Of a stretch of 64,000 nt of DNA, positions 36,135 to 48,351 are shown piece by piece. This DNA is from Saturnia japonica. Taxonomy: Eukaryota > Arthropoda > Insecta > Lepidoptera > Saturniidae. Within the stretch, counting starts at the first letter, position 1, and every line of letters starts with the position of its first letter. The stretch is from assembly GCA_033032175.1 (NCBI GenBank), contig CM065304.1, positions 29,766,653 to 29,830,652 on the forward strand, in the 5' to 3' direction. Both the position numbers and the translations under genes were made by a program. The notes below the pieces were generated by a model. It ran no database searches. It had not been told where the DNA came from and saw nothing but the letters and a program-made list of their open reading frames with translations.

Positions 36135-36146
36135 ATCTGCGGTGAC

Positions 36147-36895
36147 ACTCGGAGCCAGTATTTATACCTGAACCTTGAATTTCCCGAACGTTCTAGTTCG
36201 CATGCTTCGAGAAGAATCGATTGATCGATTGTTCGAAATAGTGAGTCTCGATGGTTCGAAAGGGAGCTTTGTTTACACTCAGAGGAGATCTCGAGAACGA
36301 ATGAGATACCAAAGCTTTGGACATTCAAACCAGAGATGGCGACTCGATAGACTTTGATGGACAGATCTTGAAACTTTGATAAAAATTTGTCGCCAAGACT
36401 TTAATAATTCTCTAACAAAAATAGTACAATTTTTTTTTTTGTTATTAATGGTAATAATATTGTAACATGATACGCAGTATAATTATAAAAATCTCAGTCA
36501 CAAATCATTAAAATAATACGGTTATATCGTGAACATAAATAAATATTACGTGAAATAAAGTAATAGAATTTATATTCTAAGAAAAACACAGCGCCATCTA
36601 TTGGGTGTATTTGCAACCTAGATGTCAAACAATATTGAAGAATTTTATCGATGAATCAACGTACACCGCCATCTTCATATTCGCGTTCAAAACCGGTAAA
36701 GGTAATGTCACGTTTGTTTGTCCCGCCAAGTATTAATTTCTAAAAGTGGTTTAAAATCAGTTTATGCAAAATAATTGTTGTTCAGTGGAGTGTAGGTGAT
36801 ACTGAATCTAAGTAAACTTATATAATTGAAATCCGTGCAGTGAATTAAAAGATATTAGCAAAGCAATTTATAATTTATTATTATTTTTTTATTAT
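36147..36895. other. No gene recognised
   Basis: The stretch 36147-36360 is GC-richer and partly open on both strands but shows no domain. The rest is AT-rich. Confidence 0.4.
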
Positions 36896-38050
36896 GGATC
36901 TGACTACAATGTTAGCCTTAGGGGCCCTATCCAAAAACAGAGCCGCTGCGGCTTTTACAGCTTCACCGGACTTGGGGGCGAGCGCTTAGGGCACTCAGCC
37001 GCGAAAGTTTGTGACGACCCGCACGAGGGTGCCAGAGTGGCCGAACCTCGGCTCGGGCGGTCGTCGTGAATGCGAAAAGGTCGCGATCTATCTAATTCCC
37101 TAATCTTAAGAAAATTCGAGCTAACTAACATATACTCATATGCACGTTCCCCTCCTTCCTCCCAGGAGGATATTTAGTAATCGGAATGGTTTTTCTACAC
37201 TAACTAGCGCAAAAAAAAGAAAAAAAAGGTCCCTTATAGAACCTATGTACCTGCGTGGTGTGCACGTGTGTGTGTTCATACGTGTGTAATGTTGTATGTG
37301 GGTAGCTAAGTGTTGCACGTATAGTGTCACTTGTATCGCGCGGGCGGCTGCCTGACCCAAGGGCTTTACACCGAGGAACGGACCTAGGCTTGGGTTGACG
37401 CTAGAGAGGGTGGACGTGACGGGTGTGCGGGAGCGAAGTTGACCGCCCGTCCTCTGCGGAGAGAACGGTGGTTACGCAGGCGTGGGCGGTGGCACGCTCT
37501 GTTTGGAGAGGCGGTGGAATAGAACGCGTTTGCTGTTTCGATTTGGTCGACAGGATCAGTGAAGATATTACGCGGCCGGCATTTACTCCGGCAGGCATTG
37601 TGGTCGGGAACATATGAAGCTGCCGCTTTGATTAAGGGATTCGCGTGGTTCGACGCGGTGTCGAAATAAGAGCGAGAAAGGTGTTTGGCATAAGCATGTA
37701 TCGAAGGAAGGTCCATATCTCTATGGAGATCTTCCATACGAACATACCAAGGGGCGCCGGTAAGGCGGTGAAGAAACTTATTCTGGATGGCTTGTAGGCG
37801 TTCCCAATTATATCTTGACATATGTGCGAACGCAACGCAGCTATATGTCATAATCGGTCGGATACACATCTTGTAGAGCGTAAGCTTGTGTCTCGTGGAC
37901 ATTTTGCTTGCAGCACATAACAGAGGATGCAATCGGGCGAGGTCGCTTAGTACCGCGGAGCGCGGCCTTTTATGGCGCTTGACGGGGCGGCAAAGCGGGT
38001 CTTTTTGGAGGGGCGACAGTGCGGTGCGCGTACGAAGTCCCCTCCATGGC
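36896..38050 (-). mobile_element. Jockey-like LINE, RT C terminus and 3' UTR
   Basis: The minus strand is open from 38052 to 37384. The C terminus of a Jockey-type ORF2 is recognisable: LTLYKMCIRPIMTYSCVAFA, LQAIQNKFLHRLTGAPWYVR and HANPLIKAAASYVPDHN. The 3' UTR runs down to the ATTGTAGTCAG end at 36896 and an AATAAAAAAATAATAATAAA tail. The RT core is missing (5' truncation near 38050). Confidence 0.7.
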
Positions 38051-38329
38051 AAAATGTGTTTCTTATTATCTATATCTCTATTGGTTATACAAAACTATAT
38101 TCGTGTGTTGAAACTAAAAGGTTTTCTAATAATTTGACAATAACTTAAAAATAATACATTTAAAGGCTATAAATACGATATAAACTAAACATATAGTTCG
38201 TCTCGCTCGCACTTGTGACGCGATCTTGCTCTTGTGGCAGGCCACGCCTACTGCGGCGTTTGCGCTGTTTTTCTGCTATCCTGCACAGTCCTCGTGAGCT
38301 ATAATAGTGCTTTCTGTAAGATATTTATT

Positions 38330-40495
38330 GATATATATATATATAATGAATGTTATAAAAGTATAAGTATAAACACTAGTATAAGGAATAAACCGTGGGT
38401 TAATAGTAGTCTAAGGAATATGATCGAAGAAAGAGATAGATTATTTGAAGTTTGGAGTAATGAGCCAAAGAATATGGCAAAGAGACTGAACTACACTAGG
38501 TATAGAAATAAATGTCAAAAGAGTACAAACAGAGCTAAAAATAAATACGATAAAAATAGTATATTAGAATGTAATAATAATATTAAGATGTTATGGGATA
38601 AAATTAATTGTTTGATGGGAAATTCAAAACAATCTATCGATAATTTAATACTTTCAAAAATGGGTGGAGTACAAAGTGTTACAAAAATTAGTAATGATTT
38701 TGCTGAAACTTTTTCTGTAGAAATAAATAAAATAAAACATAATTGTAATGAAACATGGCTAGATAGAAAACAATATGTTAAACCTGTTGACGTGTGTATG
38801 AGGTGGCAACCCGTTACAGCGAGTAATGTGAAGCTAGTAATAAAAAATATGAGTAGTAAGAAGTCACCGGGTTGCGATCGCATCCGCATGTCAGACTTAA
38901 AAACAGTTGTGGATAGGGTGAGTCCTGTTTTGGCTAAGCTTGTTAATTTATCTGTTAGCAAACACATGTTTCCTGATAAATTGAAGGAAGCAATCGTGCG
39001 ACCAATATATAAAAAAGGTGATTACACAAATATATCTAATTATAGACCTATAGCTATACTTTCAAGTTTAGATAAAATAATGGAAAAATGTATCGTCAAT
39101 CAGCTGGAAAAGTACCTACAACAAAACAATATAATTGATAGTTGCCAACACGGGTTTTTAAGAGGTAAAAGTACAAGTACATTGTTATTTCAGTTTACTG
39201 ATAAAATTAATAATCACCTGGAGAGTAAAAAAATTGTAATAGCTATATTTTTCGATTACAAGAAAGCATTCGATACATTACAAAAAACAACACTTTTAAA
39301 TGCCATGGAGGAGTGCGGAGTGGAAGAACCATTGAACCAGTGGTTCCGTGATTACCTTACTGACCGCTCTTATCGCGTTAAGCTGGGCGACACGCTCAGT
39401 GATAGGGTGCCGCAAGGCTCCGGGTGTGGTCCGGTCTGCTACCTCATGCATGTCAACAGCCTATGCAGCGTGCTGCAGCATTGCACCGCATACATGTATG
39501 CCGACGAACCTGTGTATGCTGCGGGCTAGCACGGACATCACGGAAACCTACCAGCTAATTCAAAATTATATCGATGCAGTAGTCAAATGGTCGCATGATA
39601 ATGGAATCGTTTTAAACTCCGATAAAACTAAACTTTTGGTTATCCGTTCACCTTATACACAACTTTTTATCTCACCTCTAGACTTGTTTGCTCACGAATA
39701 CTCGTGTATACATAACAATAAAATAAACTGTAAATGTAAACCTATAGAAAATGTAAATTCAGTTACTTACCTCGGTGTTAAAATAGATAATAGCTTCTCG
39801 TGGTCTCAACATATAGATTATATTTGTGCTAAATTAAGAATATTACTTGGTAAATTCTATCACCTAAGTTTCAGAGTTCCTATTAATATTTTAAGATGTC
39901 TTTATTTCACACTAGTCGAGTCAGTGATAGGTTATGGTCTCGACAGTTATGGATTAGCATTTAAAATATATTTGAATAAATTGGACACTTTGCAAATAAG
40001 ATTTTTAAAGCTAATGGTAACAAAAAAGACTAAAGCCAGTTGTAAGGGTGATTATAGAAAACTATTTAAAATATGTGGTGTCTTGCCTGTCAGCCTAAAA
40101 CATAAATATCTTTTGCTTATTAATCAGCATACCGGGCAGGACCATGACTTAGCACTGATAACAAATAATCATAATACCCGGTCGATGTCTGCCGGTAGGT
40201 ATATTGTGCCGAGAGTAGGTAACTACTACTGCGATAGAATACTTAATAAGCGCGTACCCTACTAGCTAAACAGCCTGCCGGCGGATATCCAAAGGGAATT
40301 AGATTTTCATATATTTAAAAAGAAAATTAAAAAATATTTATTAGGTTTATAATGTAATACTTGGCATGACGTATTTATTACTTACGCGAATCGTCCACAG
40401 ACAAACCGCTAAACCGGTTTTGTGGGAAACTAGCTTTAAGTTTAGATGTAATACATTATTATGCAATTTCTCAAATAATAATAATAATAATCTAT
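38330..40495 (+). mobile_element. 5'-truncated LINE with broken reverse transcriptase (CR1-like)
   Basis: The pre-RT linker is NKPWVNSSLRNMIEERDRLF. The RT shows MSSKKSPGCDRIRMSDL, YRPIAILSSLDKIMEKC, QHGFLRGKSTSTLLF, FFDYKKAFDTL and VPQGSGCGPVCYLMH. At about 39500-39512 an extra base in GCCGACGAACCTG changes frame exactly at the YADD catalytic motif; the correct continuation CMLRASTDI resumes in the next frame and runs to 40263. An in-frame TAG at 40263-40265 then interrupts NSLPADIQRELDFHIFKKK. The 3' UTR ends in an AAT microsatellite at 40474-40495. Confidence 0.75.
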
Positions 40496-40599
40496 GAGAA
40501 CTTCATAAAACTAAACAGTAAATAAACACTTGCTTAAGAAACAATTAATTGATACATTTTATGCGTTTACATTCACGACATAAGCGAATAATTGAGATG

Positions 40600-40730
40600 A
40601 TAACTATCCTATCCAGTAAGTTAGACCAAAATACGGGTACATGTGAAATTTGATTGAAATCGGTTCAGTAGTTTTGGAGATTATTGGTAACATACATCGT
40701 GACACAAGATTTTTATATATATATAAAGAA
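40600..40730 (+). repeat. RTE-like 3' tail repeat
   Basis: GTGAAATTTGATTGAAATCG and GGTTCAGTAGTTTTGGAGAT followed by an ATAT-rich end resemble the widespread 3' tail of lepidopteran RTE-type elements. The R1-like array starts directly after it. Confidence 0.45.
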
Positions 40731-40734
40731 GATG

Positions 40735-41219
40735 GAAGGGGCATGGGAGCGGTGCACTTATCGCTCCCAGCCGCCGTTGCCTTGTGCTGGTTGAGGCAGG
40801 CCGTCTGTTTGTCGGGTGGAGTTCGGCGCGTGGGCGCCTTTTGAATAGTGGGCCCATGCGCTGTTTCAAGTGCATGGCTGTGGGACACACGCGCCCGCTC
40901 TGCCCGTCAACAGTGGACCGAGGGGAGCTGTGCTTCAGGTGCGGGCAAGCCGGGCATAAGGCGTTCAGTTGCCAAGCTGAAAAGCTTAACTGCGCCTTGT
41001 GCGCTGACGCCTCTCTTTAGCGCCGGAGGCCCGACTTAGGCCGGCCGCCGGGGCGACGCGGCTGACTGCAAACGCTATTCCCGCGGCGTCCCACTATGGC
41101 GGCCGATGGTACACCGTGAAGTTTTAGTGAGTAGGAGTCTCACATAAACACTCGTACCCCCGGGCGGGTGTGTACCCAAGATGGGTTTCTCCAAGTTTAA
41201 AAAAAAAAAAAAGAAAAAA
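40735..41219 (+). mobile_element. R1-like array copy 1: gag zinc knuckles joined to 3' UTR
   Basis: It opens inside gag just before the zinc knuckles (GRGMGAVHLSLPAA), then MRCFKCMAVGHTRPLCPSTV and LCFRCGQAGHKAFSCQ. At about 41010, in the third knuckle (CALCADA), it jumps into the 3' UTR (TCTCTTTAGCGCCGG). The 3' UTR ends TGGGTTTCTCCAAGTTTAAA plus an interrupted A tail at 41199-41219. 5'-truncated and internally deleted. Confidence 0.7.
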
Positions 41220-43949
41220 AATGGGCAACGTCGAACAGTTTGGTCGGCGGCTAATATTCGACGTGATCTTCCTGGTATCTCTCTGCTTATCAGAGGGAAC
41301 CGTGGAGGAGCGCCGGCTGGAGGGCCATTAAAAGCTCCTGGGTATAGCATATGCGCGGCGCACCCAGTATCGGGCTGGGGCCGATGAGAGCTCAATGTGA
41401 GTCCCAAGGGCCCAGTTCCGGACAGCGGCTGGCAGGATCGGTAGCTTTTATACCGGTCCCGGCAGGCGTACCGCAAACTTGACGATATAAGGAAGATAAC
41501 ATGAACGCACAGCTCAAAAAATCATTACCCCAGGGGGGTACCAGCTCCTCAGGAGCTGGAGAATCCCTTCCCGAGCCTAGCTCGAGCAGCCTCTAGTTCT
41601 CGGGAGGGGGGGGGGGCAGACCTCTGCGTAGCATGACGAAACCAACGACCATGGCATGTGCAAGGACTTGTGATAGTAAACAAACGATGACACTGGCAAC
41701 ATCTGAAAGCATTCCTGATTCAGCGGTTGTGATTTTGGATAGGGACGCGGAGCTTGACCGATTCACAGTCCAGCACTGGGCTAGCGGTTCTACTGGTGCA
41801 TTGTCCATGGCAGTAGTCGACAGGAAGCGGTCACATGGTGACAAAGCTGGTGCGGACGGAGTGGCTCCCAGCAAGGTCACGACGGCCCAGAAAGGCAAAA
41901 CTCTTGATCCGGGTTCACCTGCTGGATTGACACGTGCGGAAGTAATCGGGGAAGTAGGCAGATCTAAATGTCTTGTTGCTGAACCGACCGACTCTGAAGA
42001 GGCACCTGTTATTGCGGACATGGCGGTGCTGGAAGGGATTGAATTCCTTGACCCGGAGAGTCTCAGGGCGCTTGCCAAGGAGAAGACGGTAGCAATCCTT
42101 GACGTGGCCAAGAAATCTGGCCACCTAAAGGGTACGTTCATCAATTCTCTGAAGGAAGCGGCCTGGATTCTGCACTAAGTTACTGCCATCGCTCTGCCAC
42201 GCACGGTGGTTCAGGAGACCATCATTCTCAGGCGCGAGACGAAGAAGCTCCGTCAGGTGGTCGATGATCTCAGGGTGGAGCTCTCCTCGTTGCGTAGTCG
42301 GAGGAGGGTCGGCCTGCATCATCGTTGCCGAGATAGCTGCCTGAAAATAGACAGGATACCCTGCAGCAGATATTGAAGGCCGCCATGGGGTCCATATGGA
42401 GCGAATGGTGCGAATGGAGCGGTCTCTCCGGGTCACGATGGGGAGGTAGTTACCGCCTAAATTGAGGCCCTAGAGGACCATCTCCTCCCCGCCCCTGTGG
42501 TTCGCCCTCCTTTGGCCGGCGACAAAGTGTCAAGAGTCGCTGCAACCAAGCCTGCGAGTTTCAAGGCTGAAAGCCGAAAGCCCGCAGTGCCAAAGTCTCC
42601 AGCGCCTACCCCTGCATCGAAGGGTCGGACGGTAGCTGACTGTCCCCAGGACTACTTGGGGATGGAGTGTACGGGGAGTGAGGCTGGTGCTCCTGCTCAC
42701 GTCTCGTCAATACCGAACACCGAAGAAAAAAGAAGCCCTCTGTGATGCCAAAAACTGTTGCGGCAGTAGCTCCCGCTCCTGCTGGGAGAGCGCCTGGGTC
42801 TAGGCCCAAGGCGAAACTCCCCTCGACACCGCGCTCGGCTGCAGTGGTTGTTACACTGCAGCCAGAGGCCTTGGCGGGAGGGTTGAGCTAAAAGGCGGCT
42901 CTCCTTAAGGCGCAGGAGCACGTCGCGCTGGTGGACCTCGGTATCGATAATATCTCTAGTAGGACCAATTAGGAACCAAGAGTAGAGTAGAGTAGGACTC
43001 AAGGATTGTTGAGATCCATGTATCCCGTGGCGCAGAGCAGGCAGACCGGATGGTCCAAATCTTGAAGACCGCATTGGGTGACGTGGCCACTATTGCCAGG
43101 CCTATCAAGAGGGCGAAATTACGAGTGGTTGGGCTGGACAATACAGTGTCAGCTGAGGAAGTTGTGGCAGCTACGACATGGAAGACTGGCTGCGAACCAG
43201 CCCTTACTAGGGCTGGTGCCATAAGTGCCTATGGCAGGGGTATGGGAGCGGTTCCACTTTAGCTCCCAACTACCGCTGCCAGGGTGCTAGTGGAGGCAGG
43301 TCGTCTCCTGGTCGTGTGGAGTGCGGCACGTGTGTGCCTCCTGGAGAGTGGGCCCATGCGCTATTTTAAGTGCTTGGGTGTGGGCCACACTCGCCCGCTC
43401 AGCCCGTCGACAGTAGACCGAGGGGAGCTGTGCTCCCGATGCGGGCAGGTAGGACACATGACGTGGGAGTGTGTAGCTGGAAAGCTCCACTGCGCCGTGT
43501 GTGCCGACATCGGGAAGCCTTCAGGGCACTATATGGGAGGTGCTAGTTGTAGGCTGCCACCCTGTAAGGGGAGACCGCCACCAATGGCAATGATCTCAAC
43601 AGAGGTCAGCGTAGACGACGGGTAGTTTGGGGTGGCAATTTTTGCTACCTTCTTCTACCCTAGCTGAACCAAGGGGAGATGGGTCAGAGGGCCCGTCTTC
43701 CCATTGCACTGGTTCAGTCGTCTGAGAGACAGTTGGGCTTGTACCAGACTGTCTCTCTTTAGCGTCGGGGCCCGACTGGGGCCAGCCGCCGGGGTGACGC
43801 GGCCAATTACAACCGCATTTCCCGCGGCGTCCCGCTATGGCGGCTGATGGTACACCGTGTAGTTTTAGTGAGTAGGAGCCTCACATAACCACTCGTCACC
43901 CCGGGCGGGTGTGTACCCATGACGGGTATTTGCATGTTAAAAAAAAAAA
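41220..43949 (+). mobile_element. R1-like array copy 2: complete 5' UTR, gag and 3' UTR, no ORF2
   Basis: It starts directly after copy 1's A tail with a 5' UTR of about 280 bases. Gag begins at 41501 (MNAQLKKSLPQGGTSSSGAG) and, with several frame breaks, continues through VVILDRDAELDRFTVQHW, FLDPESLRALAKEKT and VAKKSGHLKGTFINSLKEAA. Further on come KLPSTPRSAAVVVTLQPEA, MVQILKTALGDVATIARPIK and three zinc knuckles (RYFKCLGVGHTRP, LCSRCGQVGHMTWEC, CAVCADIGKPSGHYMGGASC). Gag ends VSVDDG-stop at 43622. The sequence then goes straight into the 3' UTR (CTGTCTCTCTTTAGCG) and an A tail at 43938-43948. No endonuclease or RT codons are present. Confidence 0.75.
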
Positions 43950-45406
43950 GGTTTCCTCCCATGCTTGATGGGAGGGCTGTTGCGGAGGAGCTGTTATCCC
44001 CCCCCCCTTTAGCTGTTCAACCGTTGTTTGTCGACTGGACGGTTCCCGAAGCTCTGGAAGGTGGGGCGACTCTGCCTTCTGGCGAGGGACGGTCGCCCCA
44101 GGACTGCCCGTCCTCGTACCGGCCCCTTGTGCTGCTGGACGACACGGGTAAGATGCTAGATCGCATACTGGCGTCTCGTGTCGTCCGGCACATGGAGGAA
44201 ATTGGGCCGATGCTCTCGGACAGGCAAGTCGCGTTCGTAGACGGGAGAATTGTGGTGGTCCGGCGTCACATTGGGTGTGGTGTTCCACAGGGGTCGGTGC
44301 CAGGGCCGCTCCTGTGGAACATAGGCTACGACTGGGTGTTCCGCGTAGCACTCCCTTCGGGGATTCGCTTGTTATGCTACGCGGACGACACCCTAGTCGT
44401 GGCCCGGGGGGGAAATTTCAGGAGGTGGCGCGCCTTGCCACAGAGCACGTTGCCCTAGTGGTCGGGCGCATAAAGTCTTTGGGTCTCAGGGTGGCGGCGT
44501 GGGAGTTGGAGGCGGAGTTGCTCACGGAGCAGATTCACGGCGGCGAGGAGAGGCAGGGGGGCCTCCAGCTCCCACAGAGGTGGACCGAATACGGCGAGAG
44601 GTCCACGATGGTGTCTTGAGGAGGTGGGAGGAGGACCTGGTGGATGCGTGCTATGGGCGTTACACCATAGACGCCGTCCGCCCGGTCCTCCGGGATTGGT
44701 GCGGCAGGGAGCCTGGCTCCCTGACTTTCAGACTTGTGCAGGTACTGTCCGGACATGGTTGCTTCGGATGGTACCTACACAAGATAGCAAGGAGGGAGCC
44801 CAACAAACACTACGTGCCACGAGTGCGGGGCTGTAGCAGACACGGCACAGCATACTCTCTCTGAGTGTGCTGCGTGGGTGGAGCAGCGCCGCACTCTGGC
44901 CGTAGCTGTTGGAGGGGACCTCTCGTTGCTGAGTGTGGTGAGAGCCATGTTCGGCAGCGAGACTGCATGGAAGGCGATGGCCTCCTTCTGCAAGGACATC
45001 ATCTCACAGAAGGAGGCTACGGAGAGGGTTCACGAGGGGGATTCCCTGAGCGGCCCTCTCCGCCAAAGACGAATGGGTGGCCGGAGGAGGCGTTTTATAC
45101 GCCAACTCCCGCCACCCTAGCCGAACCAGGGGAGACGGGTCGGGGGGCCCGTCTTCCCATTGCACGGGTTCGGCGGACGGAGGAGACAGCTACGGTGTAC
45201 TGAGCAGTCCCCTATTTAAGCCGGGGCCCGAAATTGCGGGGCCGGCCGCCGGGGCGTCACCGTTGTATCCTACCTCAGTTCCCGCGTCGCCCCATCGAGG
45301 CGGCGGATGGTACTCCGTGGAGTTTTAGTGACTAGGAGTCTCACATAACCACTCGTCCCCCCGGGCGGGTGTGTAACCATGACTGGTTTCTCCACGTTAA
45401 AAAAAA
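43950..45406 (+). mobile_element. R1-like array copy 3: deleted reverse transcriptase and 3' UTR
   Basis: It starts after copy 2's A tail inside ORF2: SSYRPLVLLDDTGKMLDRIL. An internal deletion joins this to CGVPQGSVPGPLLWNIGYDW and the catalytic CYADDTLVVARGG (about 44375-44410). After frame breaks the C terminus follows: RWEEDLVDACYGRYTID, LTFRLVQVLSGHGCF, then a CCHC-like CHECGAVADTAQHTLSEC. The 3' UTR runs from about 45120 to GTTTCTCCACGTTAAAAAA at 45406. RT motifs between the SSYRP and VPQGS blocks are missing, so it is inactive. Confidence 0.7.
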
Positions 45407-46801
45407 TGTTTGGGGTCAAGCTGGGGCGATGAGGTACTTGTATCTCTGAGCTGCAGGGGGTGGACCCACAGGCGCAATACAGCTCTTTACTTTCGGAGAG
45501 AGCCTTAGCCTGCCACCTCAAGACCGTAGTCCGTGATCAAGAGCCACATCCTTCTCTAGGTGACCCTGTCTTGCTGAACACTACGGATCTAGGCTAGAGA
45601 GCCGATAAACACTCCTGGGTGTGGCGTGTGAGCAGCGCACTTAGTACTGGGTTGGGGCCGATGAGGACTCGAGTTGAGTCCCAAGGGCGTAGTTCCGGAC
45701 AGCGGCTGGCGGGACTGGTGGTTCTCATACCGGTCAAGCAGGCGCACTGCGAACTGGAGGAGGAGGTAAAAGTCATGGAGTGTACAAATAAAATAAAACT
45801 ACCCCAGGAGGGTACCAGCTCCTCAGGAGTTGGAAAATCCCTCCCCGGGCGTTGCCCGGGCTGCCCCACGTTTTCTTGGGGGGGGCAAATGGTACGAAAC
45901 TGGATTCCGGAATAAGAACATACTACGAAGACTCTGGCATGCTCACGGACCACTGATTTAAACGAAGAAAATAATATGGATAGCACAAAACCAAAAATTG
46001 AATTACCCCAGGTGGGTACCGGCTCCAACGGAGCAGGAGAATCCCTCTCCGGGCCTAGCCCGGGCTGCCCCACGTTTTCTGGTGGGGGGGGGGGGGGGGC
46101 ACAGTTTTGCAAGGTGGAGATTTACAAACGACTTTGGAATTAAATAGGACAACCGATTTATCACCGATTGTGGTTTTAAGGAGGGATCCGTCGATCGACC
46201 GTCTCTATGTCGATTACTTGTCAGATACGAGTGACAACAGCGGAGCTAGGATGGAGACCGTTGAAACTGCAGAGGGTGGATTGTCCCCTTAAATGGGTAG
46301 GTTTTTTTAGGTCAAGTGCACCTGTAAGGTTGACTGCAGTGAATTGTGTTTCCGCTGCAGTAAACCGGGGCATAAAGCCGTTGGGTATGTAGCTGCTCTG
46401 CATTGTGCTGTATATGTAGCCGCTAACAAGCCCTCTGATCATCGAGTGGGCAGCAGGAATTGCGGAAAACCTGCGCCGCAACCCAGTAAAGGGGCCAAGA
46501 GAAGAAGGAGGAAGAGGGATTAAGGTCCCTCTCAGCCCGTAATGTTGCCGGTGGATACTCAGAAACCGGCAACGTCCCAGGGGGTAATAATGGAATGTCA
46601 ACAATAATAATGGCACTACATTTCCTGCAAGGTAATCTAAACCACTGCGACAGCACTCAGGCCCTCATGTTCCAGAGTATGGCGCAGTGGTTAATCCACG
46701 TCGCCGTGGTGGCCGAGCCGTACTTTGTCCCACACGCCGATAACTGGGTGAGCGATCTGGACGACTCGGTGGCCTTAGTGTCCCAAGCCGCTGCTGGTGC
46801 C

Positions 46802-47645
46802 TTTTTTTTTTAACGTGGAGAAACCCGTCTTGGGTACACACCTGCCCGGGGGGACGAGTGGTTATTTGAGACTCCTACTCACTAAAACTCCACGGTGTAC
46901 CATCCGCCGCCTCGATGGGGCGACGCGGGACCTGCGGTAGCATACAACCGCGACGCCCCGGCGGCCGGCCCGGCAATTTCGGGCCCCAGCCTAAATAGGG
47001 GACAGCTCAGTACACCCTAGCTGTCTCCTCCGTCAGCCGAACCTGTGCGATGGGAAGACGGGCGCCCGGACCCGTCTCCCCTGGTTCGGCTAGGGTGGCG
47101 GGAGTTGGCGTATAAAACGTCTCCTCCGGCCACCCATTCGTCTTTGGCGGAGAGGGCCGCTCAGGGGATACCCCTCGCGAACCCTCTCTGCGGCCTCCTT
47201 CTGCGAGATAACGTCCTCGCAGAAGGAGACCATCACCGTCCATGCCCTCTCGCTGCCGAAAATGGCTCTCACCACACTCGACAGCGAGAGGTCCTTTCCA
47301 ACGACTGCGTCCAGAGTGCGGCGCTGCTGCTCTCACGCCGCACTCTCAGAGAGAGTGTTCTGCGCCGTATCCTCCACAGCCCCGCACTTATGGCACGCAG
47401 TGGTGGGCTCCCTTCTGGCAATTCGGTGCAGGTACCGCCATCTGAAGTAACCATGTCCAGATAGCACCTGCACGAGCCTAAACGTAAGGGAGCCCCACTT
47501 CCTTCCGCACCACCCCCTGAGGACCGGGCGGACGGCGTCTATGGAGTAACGCCCATAGCGCGCGTCCGCCAGGTCCTCCTCCCACTTCCTCATTATCACG
47601 CTGCGGCCCTCTTGCCGCAGCTGCGCAATCTTCGTAGAAGCCGGA
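46802..47645 (-). mobile_element. R1-like LINE 3' end inserted in copy 4, minus strand
   Basis: An 11-base T run at 46802-46812 is followed by ACGTGGAGAAACCCGTCTTG, the reverse of the shared 3' end. On the minus strand the ORF2 C terminus reads WEEDLADARYGRYSIDAVRP and LTFRLVQVLSGHGYFRW. The zinc-box region CHKCGAVEDTAQNTLSE has N where copy 3 has H. The 5' boundary near 47645 is approximate, and I could not identify a target duplication. Confidence 0.7.
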
Positions 47646-48351
47646 GGCTCCCCTATCTCTTTCCTTGCCGCCGTGAATCTATATTATCTATCAGATATTT
47701 CATCTGGACCCCAACTCGAACCTTCTCTAACATCTCGAGGGGTCGGGGATACGTAGTAGCACATCTCGGTGACGTAGTGATAGTAGGGGTGTATGAACCC
47801 CCAAGTAGAAGTCTCGCCGACTTCGAGGGTCTCCTCGGGGAGTTAGGCAGCGTTGTCGGACGTAGTCATCCTCACCCCGTCCTAGTTCTCGGGGACTTCA
47901 ACGCAAAGTCAACAGTTTGCCAGGGGCGAGGCTCTGGAGGAGTGGGTCATCGCAACGGGCCTGCTCCTTCTCAATTGGGGATCTGTCGACACGTACGTGC
48001 GACAGCAGGGTGGTTCAATAGTGGACCTCACGTTCGCTAGCCCCGCTTTAGCGCACCTTAATCGGGGCTGGAAAGTCCTTGAGGGTGTGGAGACGATGTC
48101 GGACCACCGATATATACGGTTCGACATCTCCACCCAAACTTCAGACGGACTAGCTCGTAGGCCCCCCCCCCCCGAGGAGGGTCCACGTTGGGCATTGAAA
48201 CGCTGGCGCGCTTCTGGAAGCATCCGTCTTGCAGGCCTGGGTAACTGATGAATCATCCGACAGGCCTGCAGACGTCGACGAAGAGGCGGAGCAGCTGCGA
48301 GTGGAAATGACGAGGGTCTGCGACGCGGTAATGCCTTGAATTAAGGGAACG

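Noticed and set aside
41501..46110. A structured RNA or ribozyme in the hairpin-rich R1-like leader
   Set aside because: The same bases code for a conserved LPQxGTxSSGAGES leader in the correct position before gag. Coding explains the conservation better, and no ribozyme core was recognised.
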